A stretch of DNA of 64,000 bases from Ampullaceana balthica (GCA_944989445.1 CALYLW010000138.1:1331920-1395919), one strand, 5' to 3'; counted from the stretch's first letter, positions 42,266 through 57,710 are shown. Program-made: numbers and translations. Notes: generated by a model from the letters alone, not told the origin.

Positions 42266-44152
42266 AAGGGTACAGTGTAATGATGGAACTGTGTTCTTTG
42301 AAGGGTACAGTGTAATGATGGAACTGTGTTCTTTGAAGGGTACAGTGTAATGATGGAACTGTGTTCTTTGAAGGGTACAGTGTAATGATGGAACTGTGTT
42401 CTTTGAAGGGTACAGTGTAATGATGGAACTGTGTTCTTTGAAGGGTACAGTGTAATGATGGAACTGTGTTCTTTGAAGGGTACAGTGTAATGATGGAACT
42501 GTGTTCTTTGAAGGGTACAGTGTAATGATGGAACTGTGTTCTTTGAAGGGTACAGTGTAATGATGGAACTGTGTTCTTTGAAGGGTACAGTGTAATGATG
42601 GAACTGTGTTCTTTGAAGGGTACAGTGTAATGATGGAACTGTGTTCTTTGAAGGGTACAGTGTAATGATGGAACTGTGTTCTTTGAAGGGTACAGTGTAA
42701 TGATGGAACTGTGTTCTTTGAAGGGTACAGTGTAATGATGGAACTGTGTTCTTTGAAGGGTACAGTGTAATGATGGAACTGTGTTCTTTGAAGGGTACAG
42801 TGTAATGATGGAACTGTGTTCTTTGAAGGGTACAGTGTAATGATGGAACTGTGTTCTTTGAAGGGTACAGTGTAATGATGGAACTGTGTTCTTTGAAGGG
42901 TACAGTGTAATGATGGAACTGTGTTCTTTGAAGGGTACAGTGTAATGATGGAACTGTGTTCTTTGAAGGGTACAGTGTAATGATGGAACTGTGTTCTTTG
43001 AAGGGTACAGTGTAATGATGGAACTGTGTTCTTTGAAGGGTACAGTGTAATGATGGAACTGTGTTCTTTGAAGGGTACAGTGTAATGATGGAACTGTGTT
43101 CTTTGAAGGGTACAGTGTAATGATGGAACTGTGTTCTTTGAAGGGTACAGTGTAATGATGGAACTGTGTTCTTTGAAGGGTACAGTGTAATGATGGAACT
43201 GTGTTCTTTGAAGGGTACAGTGTAATGATGGAACTGTGTTCTTTGAAGGGTACAGTGTAATGATGGAACTGTGTTCTTTGAAGGGTACAGTGTAATGATG
43301 GAACTGTGTTCTTTGAAGGGTACAGTGTAATGATGGAACTGTGTTCTTTGAAGGGTACAGTGTAATGATGGAACTGTGTTCTTTGAAGGGTACAGTGTAA
43401 TGATGGAACTGTGTTCTTTGAAGGGTACAGTGTAATGATGGAACTGTGTTCTTTGAAGGGTACAGTGTAATGATGGAACTGTGTTCTTTGAAGGGTACAG
43501 TGTAATGATGGAACTGTGTTCTTTGAAGGGTACAGTGTAATGATGGAACTGTGTTCTTTGAAGGGTACAGTGTAATGATGGAACTGTGTTCTTTGAAGGG
43601 TACAGTGTAATGATGGAACTGTGTTCTTTGAAGGGTACAGTGTAATGATGGAACTGTGTTCTTTGAAGGGTACAGTGTAATGATGGAACTGTGTTCTTTG
43701 AAGGGTACAGTGTAATGATGGAACTGTGTTCTTTGAAGGGTACAGTGTAATGATGGAACTGTGTTCTTTGAAGGGTACAGTGTAATGATGGAACTGTGTT
43801 CTTTGAAGGGTACAGTGTAATGATGGAACTGTGTTCTTTGAAGGGTACAGTGTAATGATGGAACTGTGTTCTTTGAAGGGTACAGTGTAATGATGGAACT
43901 GTGTTCTTTGAAGGGTACAGTGTAATGATGGAACTGTGTTCTTTGAAGGGTACAGTGTAATGATGGAACTGTGTTCTTTGAAGGGTACAGTGTAATGATG
44001 GAACTGTGTTCTTTGAAGGGTACAGTGTAATGATGGAACTGTGTTCTTTGAAGGGTACAGTGTAATGATGGAACTGTGTTCTTTGAAGGGTACAGTGTAA
44101 TGATGGAACTGTGTTCTTTGAATGGTACAGTGTAAATGATGGAACTGTGTTT
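42266..44152 (+). repeat. 35-bp minisatellite, 53 apparently identical copies plus one variant
   Basis: The unit is AAGGGTACAGTGTAATGATG followed by GAACTGTGTTCTTTG. From 42266 to 44120 there are 53 head-to-tail units in which I see no substitution. A 54th unit has AATGG and an extra A. Because 35 is not a multiple of three, a 105-bp super-period gives a long minus-strand open frame; it has no other sign of being coding. Confidence 0.95.
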
Positions 44153-45049
44153 CCCCTATGTCTAATCATGTATTAGCTTTGTACAGAGTACGTTTACATT
44201 TTCAGTTTTTGAGTTCTTTGTTGTACATGTGTTCACTGATCCGTACAATTAATCCCTCCAATGGTCGCATTGAGGGACATGTATTATATGTTAGAATTAC
44301 AGTATAATATTACTGTTCAAAATCAACACTCGCTAACAAACTTGTTAATGCAAATAAACATTAATAAACTCTGAATTACACATGTTGCCATATATGCTCC
44401 CTTTTAGATCCTTGTACGGGTGAATTTCCTGTAATATATGTTTTTATTAAGATTGTTCTTCTGTCTGTCTCTCATCGATCTATCTATACCTCTTTTCTTG
44501 CTTTTGGTGTAAATACTATTCTAGTCCATATATTAAACGCACATGGCTACAATATTATACTCAGTGGTAAAGGTGACTACAGGAATGTCTGGTTCCGTGA
44601 ATTATATTTGTAAACACGGCGCATAACGTTAGTAAGATTGCATAATTTATAATATCAACATTTTCAAGGTGATTAGCGTTTTAAAAGTGACATGGTGTGT
44701 CACGTGGTAAACGTCACTGAAATAAAACACACAGGTTTCCTTGCAGAAATTAGATAATATTTAATTACTAGACGCCCCGCGCGTAGCATACGCCGCAGAC
44801 ATGCTCATGGAGAGTGCAAAGAAAGTGGAGAAAGAACGGACACAAACTACAGCACGAAGAAATCAAAACAACGCGAGTGAATGTCGGTTGCGTTGGGAAC
44901 TGCCAACTCATTGTTATTTTCGAGACATTTGCAGCCGAAATTCGGTACACCCTTAACTTTATGAAGTCAGCTATAAAACGATAATCGGTTTAAAATCGGA
45001 GTTACATAATCGGTTGTTTTGGAAGAGGCAGGCTAAATGAAAATGGGCA
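44153..45049. other. Intergenic; short repeat fragment at 44765-44850
   Basis: GCGTAGCATACGCCGC at about 44780 recurs at 50450-50470 in the other orientation and is a hairpin-forming part of a dispersed repeat, flanked by AAAGAACGGACACAAAC as in the tRNA-Val SINE tail. Nothing else recognised. Confidence 0.5.
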
Positions 45050-45062
45050 GAGATTACTAGAG

Positions 45063-45311
45063 ATGTGCTGCTTACATGGACTATGTGTCACAAATACTTT
45101 CTTCAACTGCAAAGCAATCCACCAAGTGTCATGGAGGCATCCCCACTCTAAACACTGGCACCAACTAGATCTCATCATCACAAGACGCACACAACTGGCC
45201 AGTGTCCTCCTCACACGCAGCTACCACAGTGCAGACTGCGACACAGATCATTCCTTAGTGGCTAGCAAGGTAAGGTTACTGCCAAAGAAATTGTACCGCA
45301 ACAAAAACTAG
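45063..45311 (+). pseudogene. LINE endonuclease C-terminal fragment
   Basis: VSWRHPHSKHWHQLDLIITR and then SADCDTDHSLVASK match the end of APE-type LINE endonucleases (the S/T-DH catalytic His motif is present). The catalytic N-terminal half is absent and a stop follows. Confidence 0.8.
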
Positions 45312-46975
45312 GGCAAACCATGCATAGGCATCTGCTCCACCAAGAATCCAGAGAGAACATCAGAATACACCAACAGACTACAAGAATCTCTTGTACAAAT
45401 GCCACCAGTAGACACTATTGAGTCCAAATGGTCACATCTGCGGGACACCATATATGGCTCAGCTATTGTGGCATTCGACAAGAGAGAACGCAAAAGTGCA
45501 GACTGGGTTGAGGCTCACTGGGAGGAAATGAAGCATGTCACTGATGCAAAAAGAAAGGCTCTTTTAGCCTAAAAAGACGGGCCTTGCCCAGAAACTCTAC
45601 ATTCCCTTAAGAGTGCCAAGAAAAATGCCCAGCAGGCAGCTCGCCCCTACGCTAACACGTACTGGCTCAATCTAAGTTCCAGCATACAGTCAGCTGCTGA
45701 TAGAGGCGATACAAAGGCTATGTACGAGAATATAAAACAAGCAACAGGCCCTCTGACCACCAAGACAGCACCCTTAATGTCAAAAGCAGGGGAAATTAAC
45801 ACCGATCGGGACAAGCCACTCAAACGGTGGATTGAGCACTACTTAGAATTGTACGCAACTATAAACCATGTCTCAACTGCTGCCCTGGACGATATCCCAG
45901 ACTTGCCGGTCATGAAAGAGCTCGATAACCTACCCACAATGGTCGAGCTAAGTAGAGCCATAGATTGTCTAGCCTGCGGGAAAGCCCCTGGTAATGATGG
46001 AATTCCACCAGAAGTTCTCAAATGTGGAAAAGAAGTACTTTTACAGCATTTGCATGACCTCCTCACTCTGTGCTGGGAACAGGGACAGATACCACATGAG
46101 TTAAAAGATGCCAACATCGTTACACTGTATAAAAGTAAAGGAGACAAGAGTAACTGCAATAACTATCGTGGAATATCTCTCCTCAGTATAGTTGGAAAGG
46201 CCTTCGCCCGAGTTGCATTAACACGCCTGCAGACCCTAGCGTCGCGTGTACTCCCAGAATCGCAGTGCGGCTTTCGAGCCGGAAGATCAACCATAGACAT
46301 GATCTTCTCTCTGCGCCAGGTGTAGGAGATATGCAGCGAGCAACATATGCCTCTATACATCGCGTTCGTCGACCTAACTAAAGCTTTTGATCTTGTCAGC
46401 AGAAGCGGCCTTTTCCAGATCTTAGTAAAAATAGGCTGCCCTACACATCTGCTTAACATCATCAAGCAATATTCCACGATAACATGCAGGGCACAGTGTG
46501 CTATAACGGTGCCACCTCTGACGCTTTCCCAGTAAGTAGTGGAGTTAAGCAAGGCTGCGTGTTGGCACCTACTCTATTCGCAATATTCTTTTCCATCCTA
46601 CTCCAGTATGCCTTTAAGAACAACAGCGAGGGGATATTCATACACACCAGAGCTGATGGGAGATTATTCAATATTCCCCGACTTAGAGCCAAGACCGAAA
46701 TAAGGAAGATTTTGCTGCGCGAGCTCTTATTTGCAGACGATGCCGCCTTAATATCCCACACAGCAGACGGCCTGCAGAACCTTGTATACAGCTTCTCCGC
46801 TGCCTGCAAAGAGTTTGGCCTGACCATAAGTATAAAGAAAACCAACATTATGGAAAAAAGGATGCTGCCTCTCTCCCGACTATCACCATTGACGACTGCA
46901 ACCTGGATGTTGTTGACAGTTTTACTTATCTGGGATCAAACATCTCGAGCACCCTCTCACTGGATGATGAGATAA
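45312..46975 (+). pseudogene. LINE reverse transcriptase, broken
   Basis: The frame from 45720 has GKAPGNDGIPPEVLKCGKEV, NCNNYRGISLLSIVGKAFAR and QCGFRAGRSTIDMIF, ending at a TAG at 46323. The same frame resumes with YIAFVDLTKAFDLVSR, then a shift leads to SSGVKQGCVLAPTLFAIFF and LLFADDAALISHT, the FADD catalytic box. At least two stops and two frameshifts. Confidence 0.9.
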
Positions 46976-47670
46976 GTAGTAGGATAGGGAAGGCAGCAAC
47001 TGTTATTGTTAGACTGTACAAGTCTGGTCCAATGCCAAACTCACAGCAAGGACTAAGCTGCAGGTATACCAGGCCTGCGTACTGTGCACACTCCTCTATG
47101 GATGCGAGTCTTGGACTACCTATAACAGGCATGAAAGAAGGCTCAATAGCTTCCACCTCAGATGCCTGCGCCGCATCTTAGACATCAAATGGCAAGAGAA
47201 AGTCCCCAACACAGAGGTCCTGGCTCAAGCAAGCATGAGTAGTATTGCAGCAATATTAAGCCAAGACGCATCCGTTGGCTTGGACACGTCAAGAGGATGC
47301 AAACTGGTCGACAGGGAAAAGGTCGGTTGGTCGGCCATGTCTCAGATACATGGACATATGCAAAAGAGACATGAAATTAGCCAAAATTGATATACAAAAC
47401 TGGGAAAACCTGGCAGAGGATAGGTCCACGTGGCGGGCTATAGTGAAAGAAGGATCATTAAGAGCAGAGGAGGAAGCTAGGGCAGGAGCAGTTGGAAAAA
47501 GAGCGAGGAGAAAGGACAGGCAACACTGCCCCACTGCTTTCGTGTGTGTCATGCAGAAGAGACTGCCACTCAAGGATTGGTCTCATCAGCCACACCAAGA
47601 GCTGCAAATAATAAAGATAAATCTATCGTCTTTCGTAGAAGGACAGATGCCATACATACATAATCGATAA
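46976..47670 (+). pseudogene. LINE C-terminal region
   Basis: RIGKAATVIVRLYKSG and, after frameshifts, RSVGRPCLRYMDICKRDMKL and WENLAEDRSTWRAIV match the thumb/C-terminal part of such LINEs. The frame at 47275 ends TAA at 47668. Reading frames are broken. Confidence 0.75.
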
Positions 47671-47729
47671 TCCGTTTAAAAAAAAAGAAAGAAAACAACA
47701 ACATGCAATTAACAACCATAAATATGACT

Positions 47730-47770
47730 AACCCTCGCTAGGGTCGGCCATTCACAGTTTATGCTTAAGG
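47730..47770 (-). mobile_element. Remnant of tRNA-Val-like SINE, split by hAT
   Basis: ATGACTAACCCTCGCTAGGG followed by TCGGCCATTCACAGTTT matches the SINE segment ATGACCCTCGCTGGGGTCGA/TCACAGTT. The hAT inserted at its end. GGATGG, present in the intact copy at 20631, resumes on the far side at 50291. Confidence 0.5.
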
Positions 47771-50284
<2,514 letters not shown>

Positions 50285-50429
50285 GCTTAAGGGATGGTAG
50301 TATTAAAATCAAATTGGATGCGGGTAACAACAACCTCAGTGTGCATGTCTTTACGTTTACTCGCTATTTTTTATTTACTTAGTGCTGCTTTTGCTGTCTG
50401 TACTCTCACCCCCCCCGAACCGTTCTTTG

Positions 50430-50604
50430 CCATATCTATGATGAGCAAGTCTGCGGCGTATGCTACGCCGCGGGTCTCTCCAGGGCTCCTTTTCATTCAC
50501 TCACAGTCGTTTGCCCAAACCCACCCCATTTTGACACCTGTGTCTTTCAGGAAGTCTTCACCCGTCACTAAATCATTAGTGGCGTATGCTACACTGCAGA
50601 TCAG
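50430..50604 (-). repeat. Dispersed repeat with GCGGCGTATGCTACGCCGC palindrome
   Basis: The palindrome at about 50453-50471 is followed at 50580-50600 by GGCGTATGCTACACTGCAGA. The same palindrome core is seen at 44780 and, altered, at 5696. The unit abuts the SINE at 50605. Confidence 0.5.
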
Positions 50605-50952
50605 CTAGTGTTGGCAATAAAGGGGTAAAAGAACGGGCACAAACAGACATTTAAAAAAAATATTTAAAAACAAGTTTTCACTGGGGCTTGAACCCAGGAC
50701 CTCCCTCGTGTGAGGCGGACGTGATAACCAGTACACTACGAATCTCACATTTCTGTGATGGAACAATGCAAGTGAACGCAAGGCCTCTGTTGCCACCCAC
50801 TCCCACCCAACCCCTTTTTTTCTTCTTTTCATCCCACCACGCTTTCCAACAGTGATTAGTTGACCCCAGCGAGGGTCATTCGTCATGCTCGGTTGCACAT
50901 ACTTGAAGCTTGCCTCGCATGGTCCCTCTATGAAGAGAATTATATATATAGA
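50605..50952 (-). mobile_element. tRNA-Val-like SINE, minus orientation
   Basis: On the minus strand the tRNA-like part (50680-50741) has TAGTGTACTGGTTATCACGT, an anticodon-loop-like CTCACAC (CAC, Val) and GGGTTCAAGCCCC. On its upstream side lies GACCCCAGCGAGGGTC, a small palindrome. The AT-repeat ATTATATATATAG marks the outer end. Same order as the copies at 300-612 and 20570-20870. Confidence 0.75.
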
Positions 50953-51321
50953 TTGTCAAGCGGGAATGACCCGTTGCTTACAAGTGTGTATATATAATTT
51001 TATTTAAAGTCGCAACTCAAAACACTGAAGAATAGAGTTCGTGGAAAAAAACTTCATCTCTCAGTAACCAAATTCTTTGTAACAGTGAGCTCGAAAAGTG
51101 AAAGAACTGCTTCAGACACGGGAGGCAGACAAGTACCGTCACATGGATCAATGGAGCGCATTAGTAGTGATCACTAAACAAATAAAGTTTTTTTTCTAAT
51201 TAAGAAATTAGTTTATGTAATTTTTACAAAACCCTCACTTAATGCAAAGTTAAAATTGAAACTGTTCCTTATCAAGACCTCTTTATGTATTCTAAATAAC
51301 AGAATTACTTTTCCCCCCCAG

Positions 51322-52046
51322 ATGCCAGATTAAGCCGATACCAACATATCTCACCAGTCAGTCTCTGGCTAAGGAAGTCTTAGGGGCCGTTAGTGTCACC
51401 AGCAGCTTGAATGGAAGTACCAGTCCTAGTCTCTAGTGGGCTGAGACGGGACAGCATGTGGGAGGGGAAGAGATCTCGTCAAACGTGTGTGTCTGTCCCC
51501 TCGGCGTCCACAATAAGCTCCTGCTCGAGCTATGAACGTCCCGCGTGGCAAACAAGGTCCAGCCTCGTCCTTCATGACCGACTTGAGGAGACCGGGCACG
51601 TGGGTAAATGCGAGACGTGTTTCCAGCTCAAGTACAAGCAGTACGAGCTGAAGAAAGAGCATAAGTTGATATCAAGGAAGCTGATGGCGCATAGGAAAGT
51701 AAATCACCATGTTGAACTGAAAGATGTCCGGGGAGATATCGACATGACCCAGAATGGAACAATCAAAGAGACGGCTCCTCCCGAGGTCGAAAACGAAGCG
51801 GGTAATCAACTGCAAGCTCCGGAAGCGACTGCTCTAAAACCGGTGATTGAGAAAAAAGAGGAAGAGACGGTCTCTGAGAATATCGCCTATCATTTCCCGT
51901 TCTTGAGAGGCTCCAGGAGTGCGTCACAACCCCCTCAACCTCGAGCAAAGAGACTGAAAGGGTCACTGGCCAAGTCTGTTGGTGAAAGGATAGATGGATC
52001 TAACTGGCATTGGATGCTCACAGATGACTGCAGCAATGGTCAGTGA
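51322..52046 (+). CDS. Probable terminal exon of an unrecognised gene, with frame break
   Basis: A strong acceptor (CTTTTCCCCCCCCAG) opens at 51322. The first frame encodes CQIKPIPTYLTSQSLAKEVL then GAVSVTSSLNGSTSPSL and stops at TAG 51434-51436. A second frame, starting at the ATG 51411, is open for 211 codons to 52046: Ser-rich (SVPSASTISSCSSYERPAW), then a basic, helical stretch (CETCFQLKYKQYELKKEHKL), acidic linkers, and a C-terminus rich in Ser/Arg. A TGA precedes that ATG directly. The two frames are both protein-like and would join with a single-base change at 51411-51433. I do not recognise the family. Upstream exons were not found. AATAAA follows at 52136. Confidence 0.55.
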
Positions 52047-52135
52047 GATAATCCGTGGGTTAACCATCCATTCACGCGAGCTATCCACCGAAGAAATGAA
52101 GTTATTCAAAAATTTTTTACAACCCCAAATTTATC

Positions 52136-52141
52136 AATAAA
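52136..52141 (+). terminator. Poly(A) signal AATAAA
   Basis: About 90 nt after the stop of the preceding open frame, a normal position for a 3' UTR signal. It supports that frame as a terminal exon. Confidence 0.5.
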
Positions 52142-53746
52142 CGTTGAATGAAAAGTCTGATAATGGGATTGCTTGACCTTGAACTTGTTTTTTGACGTAA
52201 TTCTTCACACAATAGCAACTCAAATGTTATCTAGTTTCTTCACTCGCTAATAAACTCAATCCAGCAATAGATTTGTGTTTCTTTTTGCAGCTTTTACATT
52301 TATACATTAGTCACGCTTTCAAATTGTTCAGTGTTTAACTTTATCCTTGTTGTTATTAGTCTTCGTTAATTCGATTATTGAAATTTGAGTATCTGTCCAC
52401 GTGTCTAGGATTATAATTTAGAACATTGATAATGTTAATTACTTAATTACATACATCAGGATCATGAGAAAACACGAAACTCATGAGAACCAATTTAAGA
52501 GTTTTACGTGCTAATATCGAGCAAGTTATTAACGACAGCACAAAAGACAAATTATTGCTGTCAGGACAACGATCGAAATAAAAGAAAATTGCCCAACAGA
52601 ACATCCCCTGAAAATCCATTTCACGTTCTCTTAAAACGGACGCTACAATTTATAACATGCATTGAATTTGCTACTGTAGCTTTAGGAATTGTCCGTTTGT
52701 ATGAAGAACACACATCTCAATCATTTTTATATTTAAAATAATTAAACTTTAGAACAATGTTCGACTTGTGAATTTTTCTTGGGGTTGAGTTTATTTTAAC
52801 ATTTGACATTCAAGTGTTTCATTTTAAGAATCTTTATCTCATCTACATATAGTTATTTGCTTCATTTTATTGTTCTTGTATTCAGTTGTATTTGAGAACA
52901 GTGAATTGATCTTAGGGTATTTCTGTATTCCTGCTTTGATAAATCGTATTTTTATATAAAGTATAAAGCTTATGTTAGTATTAGTATTATTTATTTTAAA
53001 AAATTGTTATCTTGATAGATCTAAACTTGATAAATCTGAACTTGATAGATCTGTTTTCGGTTATGATTATCGTGATACATACGGCTATATAAATAGATTT
53101 TTAAGATACACATACAGCGTAACAATTTTTCTAATATTAAGTTACATTGATAGCGATAGACGAATCAATCCTAGGTGACCAACAACATAGTTTTAATGAA
53201 CATGTTAGTGTTAGAGTAATACATGTTTTTGCCCTTTGTAAAAGTAAAAGCGAACATTTCTCCTCCTGGCGGTGATGTGGGTTATTCTGCCTTAAATCTG
53301 CCCGGACCCACTTTACAAAATAAACCTTTCTCTGCTCACCCATGACTTATCATGCCATCTCAACAAATGTGAGTATTAGGCCTTGCTGTTACTCCCCCGC
53401 CCCTACCCAACACAAATTTTACCTTTTGTATGTTCATGTTTTTCCTGAAGGATGAGAGAACTGCGGGAGGATGAATCTATAATTCAAGGTTCTAGCATTT
53501 TTACCCTCTTGTCACTGAGACCATAAACTTGCTCTCGCCGAGAGGGCGAACTTCTCGGGAGAAAACAATCCGATACAAATGTAGATTTTGGTTGTTTAGT
53601 TAGAAACAATCAAAAGTTGAGGTACGCACACAATAAGTTTGCGAGGGGAGATAAGTAAGTATCGACGTTTAGAGATTTAGAAAACAGAGACGAACAAATC
53701 GTCGGAAATTTATCTGAAGAAAAATAGACTATTAAGCCACAGTGAA
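52142..53746. other. Intergenic, no recognised feature
   Basis: AT-rich with a GATAGATCTAAACTTGATAA-type short repeat near 53014-53050. No gene-like frame; the array of 21-bp units begins at 53747. Confidence 0.6.
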
Positions 53747-56700
53747 CCACCAGTATGGTACAGTCAACCACCAGTGTGGTACAGTCAACCACCAGTGTGG
53801 TACGATGAACCACCAGTATGGTACAGTCAACCACCAGTGTGGTACAGTCAACCACCAGTGGGGTACGATGAACCACCAGTATGGTACAGTCAACCACCAG
53901 TGGGGTACGATGAACCACCAGTGGGGTACGATGAACCACCAGTATGGTACAGTCAACCACCAGTGGGGTACGATGAACCACCAGTATGGTACAGTCAACC
54001 ACCAGTGGGGTACGATGAACCACCAGTGTGGTACAGTCAACCACCAGTGGGGTACGATGAACCACCAGTATGGTACAGTCAACCACCAGTATGGTACAGT
54101 CAACCACCAGTGTGGTACAGTCAACCACCAGTGGGGTACGATGAACCACCAGTATGGTACAGTCAACCATCAGTGTGGTACAGTCAACCACCAGTGGGGT
54201 ACGATGAACCACCAGTATGGTACAGTCAACCACCAGTGGGGTACGATGAACCACCAGTATGGTACAGTCAACCACCACTGTGGTACGATGAACCACCAGT
54301 ATGGTACAGTCAACCACCAGTATGGTACAGTCAACCACCAGTATGGTACAGTCAACCACCAGTATGGTACAGTCAACCACCAGTATGGTACAGTCAACCA
54401 CCAGTGGGGTACGATGAACCACCAGTATGGTACAGTCAACCACCACTGTGGTACGATGAACCACCAGTATGGTACAGTCAACCACCAGTGTGGTACAGTC
54501 AACCACCAGTGTGGTACGGTGAACCACCAGTATGGTACAGTCAACCACCAGTGTGGTACAGTCAACGACCAGTATGGTACAGTCAACCACCAGTATGGTA
54601 CAGTCAACCACCAGTGGGGTACGATGAACCACCAGTGTGGTACAGTCAACCATCTGTGGGGTACGTTGAACCACCAGTATGGTAGAGTCAACCACCAGTA
54701 TGGTACAGTCAACCACCAGTGGGGTACGATGAACCACCAGTATGGTACAGTCAACCACCAGTGGGGTACGATGAACCACCAGTGTGGTACAGTCAACCAC
54801 CAGTGGGGTACGATGAACCACCAGTATGGTACAGTCAACCACCAGTGGGGTACGATGAACCACCAGTGTGGTACAGTCAACCACCAGTGGGGTACGATGA
54901 ACCACCAGTATGGTACAGTCAACCATCAGTGTGGTACAGTCAACCACCAGTGGGGTACGATGAACCACCAGTATGGTACAGTCAACCACCAGTGGGGTAC
55001 GATGAACCACCAGTATGGTACAGTCAACCACCACTGTGGTACGATGAACCACCAGTATGGTACAGTCAACCACCAGTATGGTACAGTCAACCACCAGTAT
55101 GGTACAGTCAACCACCAGTATGGTACAGTCAACCACCAGTGGGGTACGATGAACCACCAGTATGGTACAGTCAACCACCACTGTGGTACGATGAACCACC
55201 AGTATGGTACAGTCAACCACCAGTGTGGTACAGTCAACCACCAGTATGGTACAGTCAACCACCAGTGTGGTACAGTCAACCACCAGTGTGGTACGGTGAA
55301 CCACCAGTATGGTACAGTCAACCACCAGTGTGGTACAGTCAACGACCAGTATGGTACAGTCAACCACCAGTATGGTACAGTCAACCACCAGTGGGGTACG
55401 ATGAACCACCAGTGTGGTACAGTCAACCATCTGTGGGGTACGTTGAACCACCAGTATGGTAGAGTCAACCACCAGTATGGTACAGTCAACCACCAGTGTG
55501 GTACAGTCAACCACCAGTGGGGTACGATGAACCACCAGTATGGTACAGTCAACCACCAGTGTGGTACAGTCAACCACCAGTGGGGTACGATGAACCACCA
55601 GTATGGTAGAGTCAACCACCAGTGGGGTACGATGAACCACCAGTATGGTACAGTCAACCACCACTGTGGTACGATGAACCACCAGCATGGTACAGTCAAC
55701 CAGCAGTATGGTACAGTCAACCACCAGTGTGGTACAGTCAACCACCAGTATGGTACAGTCAACCACCAGTATGGTACAGTCAACCACCAGTATGGTACAG
55801 TCAACCACCAGTGTAGTACAGTCAACCACCAGTGTGGTACGATGAAACACCAGTATGGTACAGTCAACCACCAGTATGGTACAGTCATCCACCAGTATGG
55901 TACAGTCAACTACCAGTATGGTACAGTCAACCACCAGTATGGTACATTCATCCACCAGTATGGTACAGTCAACCACCAGTATGGTACAGTCAACCACCAG
56001 TGTGGTACAGTCAACCACCAGTGTGGTACAGTCAACCACCAGTGTGGTACAGTCAACCACCACTGTGGTACGATGAACCACCAGTATGGTACAGTCAACC
56101 ACCAGTATGGTACAGTCAACCTCCAGTGTGGTACAGTCAACCACCAGTGTGGTACAGTCAACCACCAGTATGGTACAGTCAACCACCAGTATGGTACAGT
56201 CAACCACCAGTATGGTACAGTCAACCACCAGTGTGGTACAGTCAACCACCAGTATGGTACAGTCAACCACCAGTATGGTACAGTCAACCACCAGTATGGT
56301 ACAGTCATCCACCAGTATGGTACAGTCAACCACCAGTATGGTACGTCAACCACCAGTGTGGTACAGTCAACCACCAGTGTGGTACAGTCAACCACCAGTA
56401 TGGTACAGTCAACCACCAGTATGGTACAGTCATCCACCAGTATGGTACAGTCAACCACCAGTATGGTACAGTCAACCACCAGTATGGTACAGTCAACCAC
56501 CAGTGTGGTACAGTCAACCACCAGTGTGGTACGATGAACCACCAGTATGGTACAGTCAACCACCAGTATGGTACAGTCAACCACCAGTGTGGTACAGTCA
56601 ACCACCAGTATGGTACAGTCAACCACCAGTGTGGTACGATGAACCACCAGTATGGTACAGTCAACCACCAGTATGGTACAGTCATCCACCAGTATGGTAC

Positions 56701-57710
56701 AGTCAACCACCAGTATGGTACAGTCAACCACCAGTGTAGTACAGTCAACCACCAGTGTGGTACGATGAACCACCAGTATGGTACAGTCAACCACCAGTAT
56801 GGTACAGTCAACCACCAGTGTGGTACAGTCAACCACCAGTATGGTACAGTCATCCACCAGTATGGTACAGTCAACCACCAGTATGGTACAGTCAACCACC
56901 AGTATGGTACAGTCAACCACCAGTATGGTACAGTCAACCACCAGTATGGTACAGTCAACCTCCAGTGTGGTACAGTGAACCACCAGTATGGTACAGTCAA
57001 CCACCAGTATGGTACAGTCAACCACCAGTATGGTACAGTCAACCACCAGTATGGTACAGTCAACCACCAGTGTGGTACGATGAACCACCAGTATGGTACA
57101 GTCAATCACCAGTATGGTACAGTCATCCACCAGTATGGTACAGTCAACCACCAGTATGGTACAGTCAACCACCAGTGTAGTACAGTCAACCACCAGTGTG
57201 GTACGATGAACCACCAGTATGGTACAGTCAGCCACCAGTATGGTACAGTCATCCACCAGTATGGTACAGTCAACCACCAGTATGGTACAGTCAACCACCA
57301 GTATGGTACATTCATCCACCAGTATGGTACAGTCAACCACCAGTGTGGTACAGTCAACCACCAGTGTGGTACAGTCAACCACCAGTGTGGTACAGTCAAC
57401 CACCACTGTGGTACGATGAACCACCAGTATGGTACAGTCAACCACCAGTATGGTACAGTCAACCTCCAGTGTGGTACAGTCAACCACCAGTGTGGTACAG
57501 TCAACCACCAGTATGGTACAGTCAACCACCAGTATGGTACAGTCAACCACCAGTATGGTACAGTCAACCACCAGTGTGGTACAGTCAACCACCAGTATGG
57601 TACAGTCAAAAACCAGTATGGTACAGTCAACCACCAGTGTGGTACAGTCAACCACCAGTGTGGTACAGTCAACCACCAGTGTGGTACGATGAACCACCAG
57701 TATGGTACAG
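53747..57710 (+). repeat. ~4-kb minisatellite of 21-bp units with higher-order structure
   Basis: About 189 units of CCACCAGTATGGTACAGTCA A. Main types are TATGG...ACAGTCAA, TGTGG...ACAGTCAA and TGGGG...ACGATGAA. Rare variants act as markers. CCATCTGTGGGG occurs at 54651 and 55428 (777 bp, 37 units apart), and GTGTAGTAC at 55811, 56734 and 57175 (44 units minus one base, then 21 units). Long open frames exist on both strands because 21 is divisible by three. A one-base deletion at about 56344 breaks the longest plus frame, and TAG variants break another, so coding constraint is not evident. Confidence 0.95.

Larger units (their letters stand above)
45050..47670 (+). mobile_element. Decayed LINE (non-LTR retrotransposon), 5'-truncated
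   Basis: Holds the C-terminal part of an APE-type endonuclease, then a reverse transcriptase and a C-terminal region, in several frames. It lies between an upstream repeat fragment and the hAT-carrying SINE remnant. The N-terminal endonuclease half is missing. The 3' end is short, just after ATACATACATAATCGATAA. Clade not assigned. Confidence 0.88.

Noticed and set aside
42250..44169. 639-codon minus-strand frame
   Set aside because: It covers exactly the 35-bp minisatellite; all three phases of the unit happen to be stop-free on that strand.
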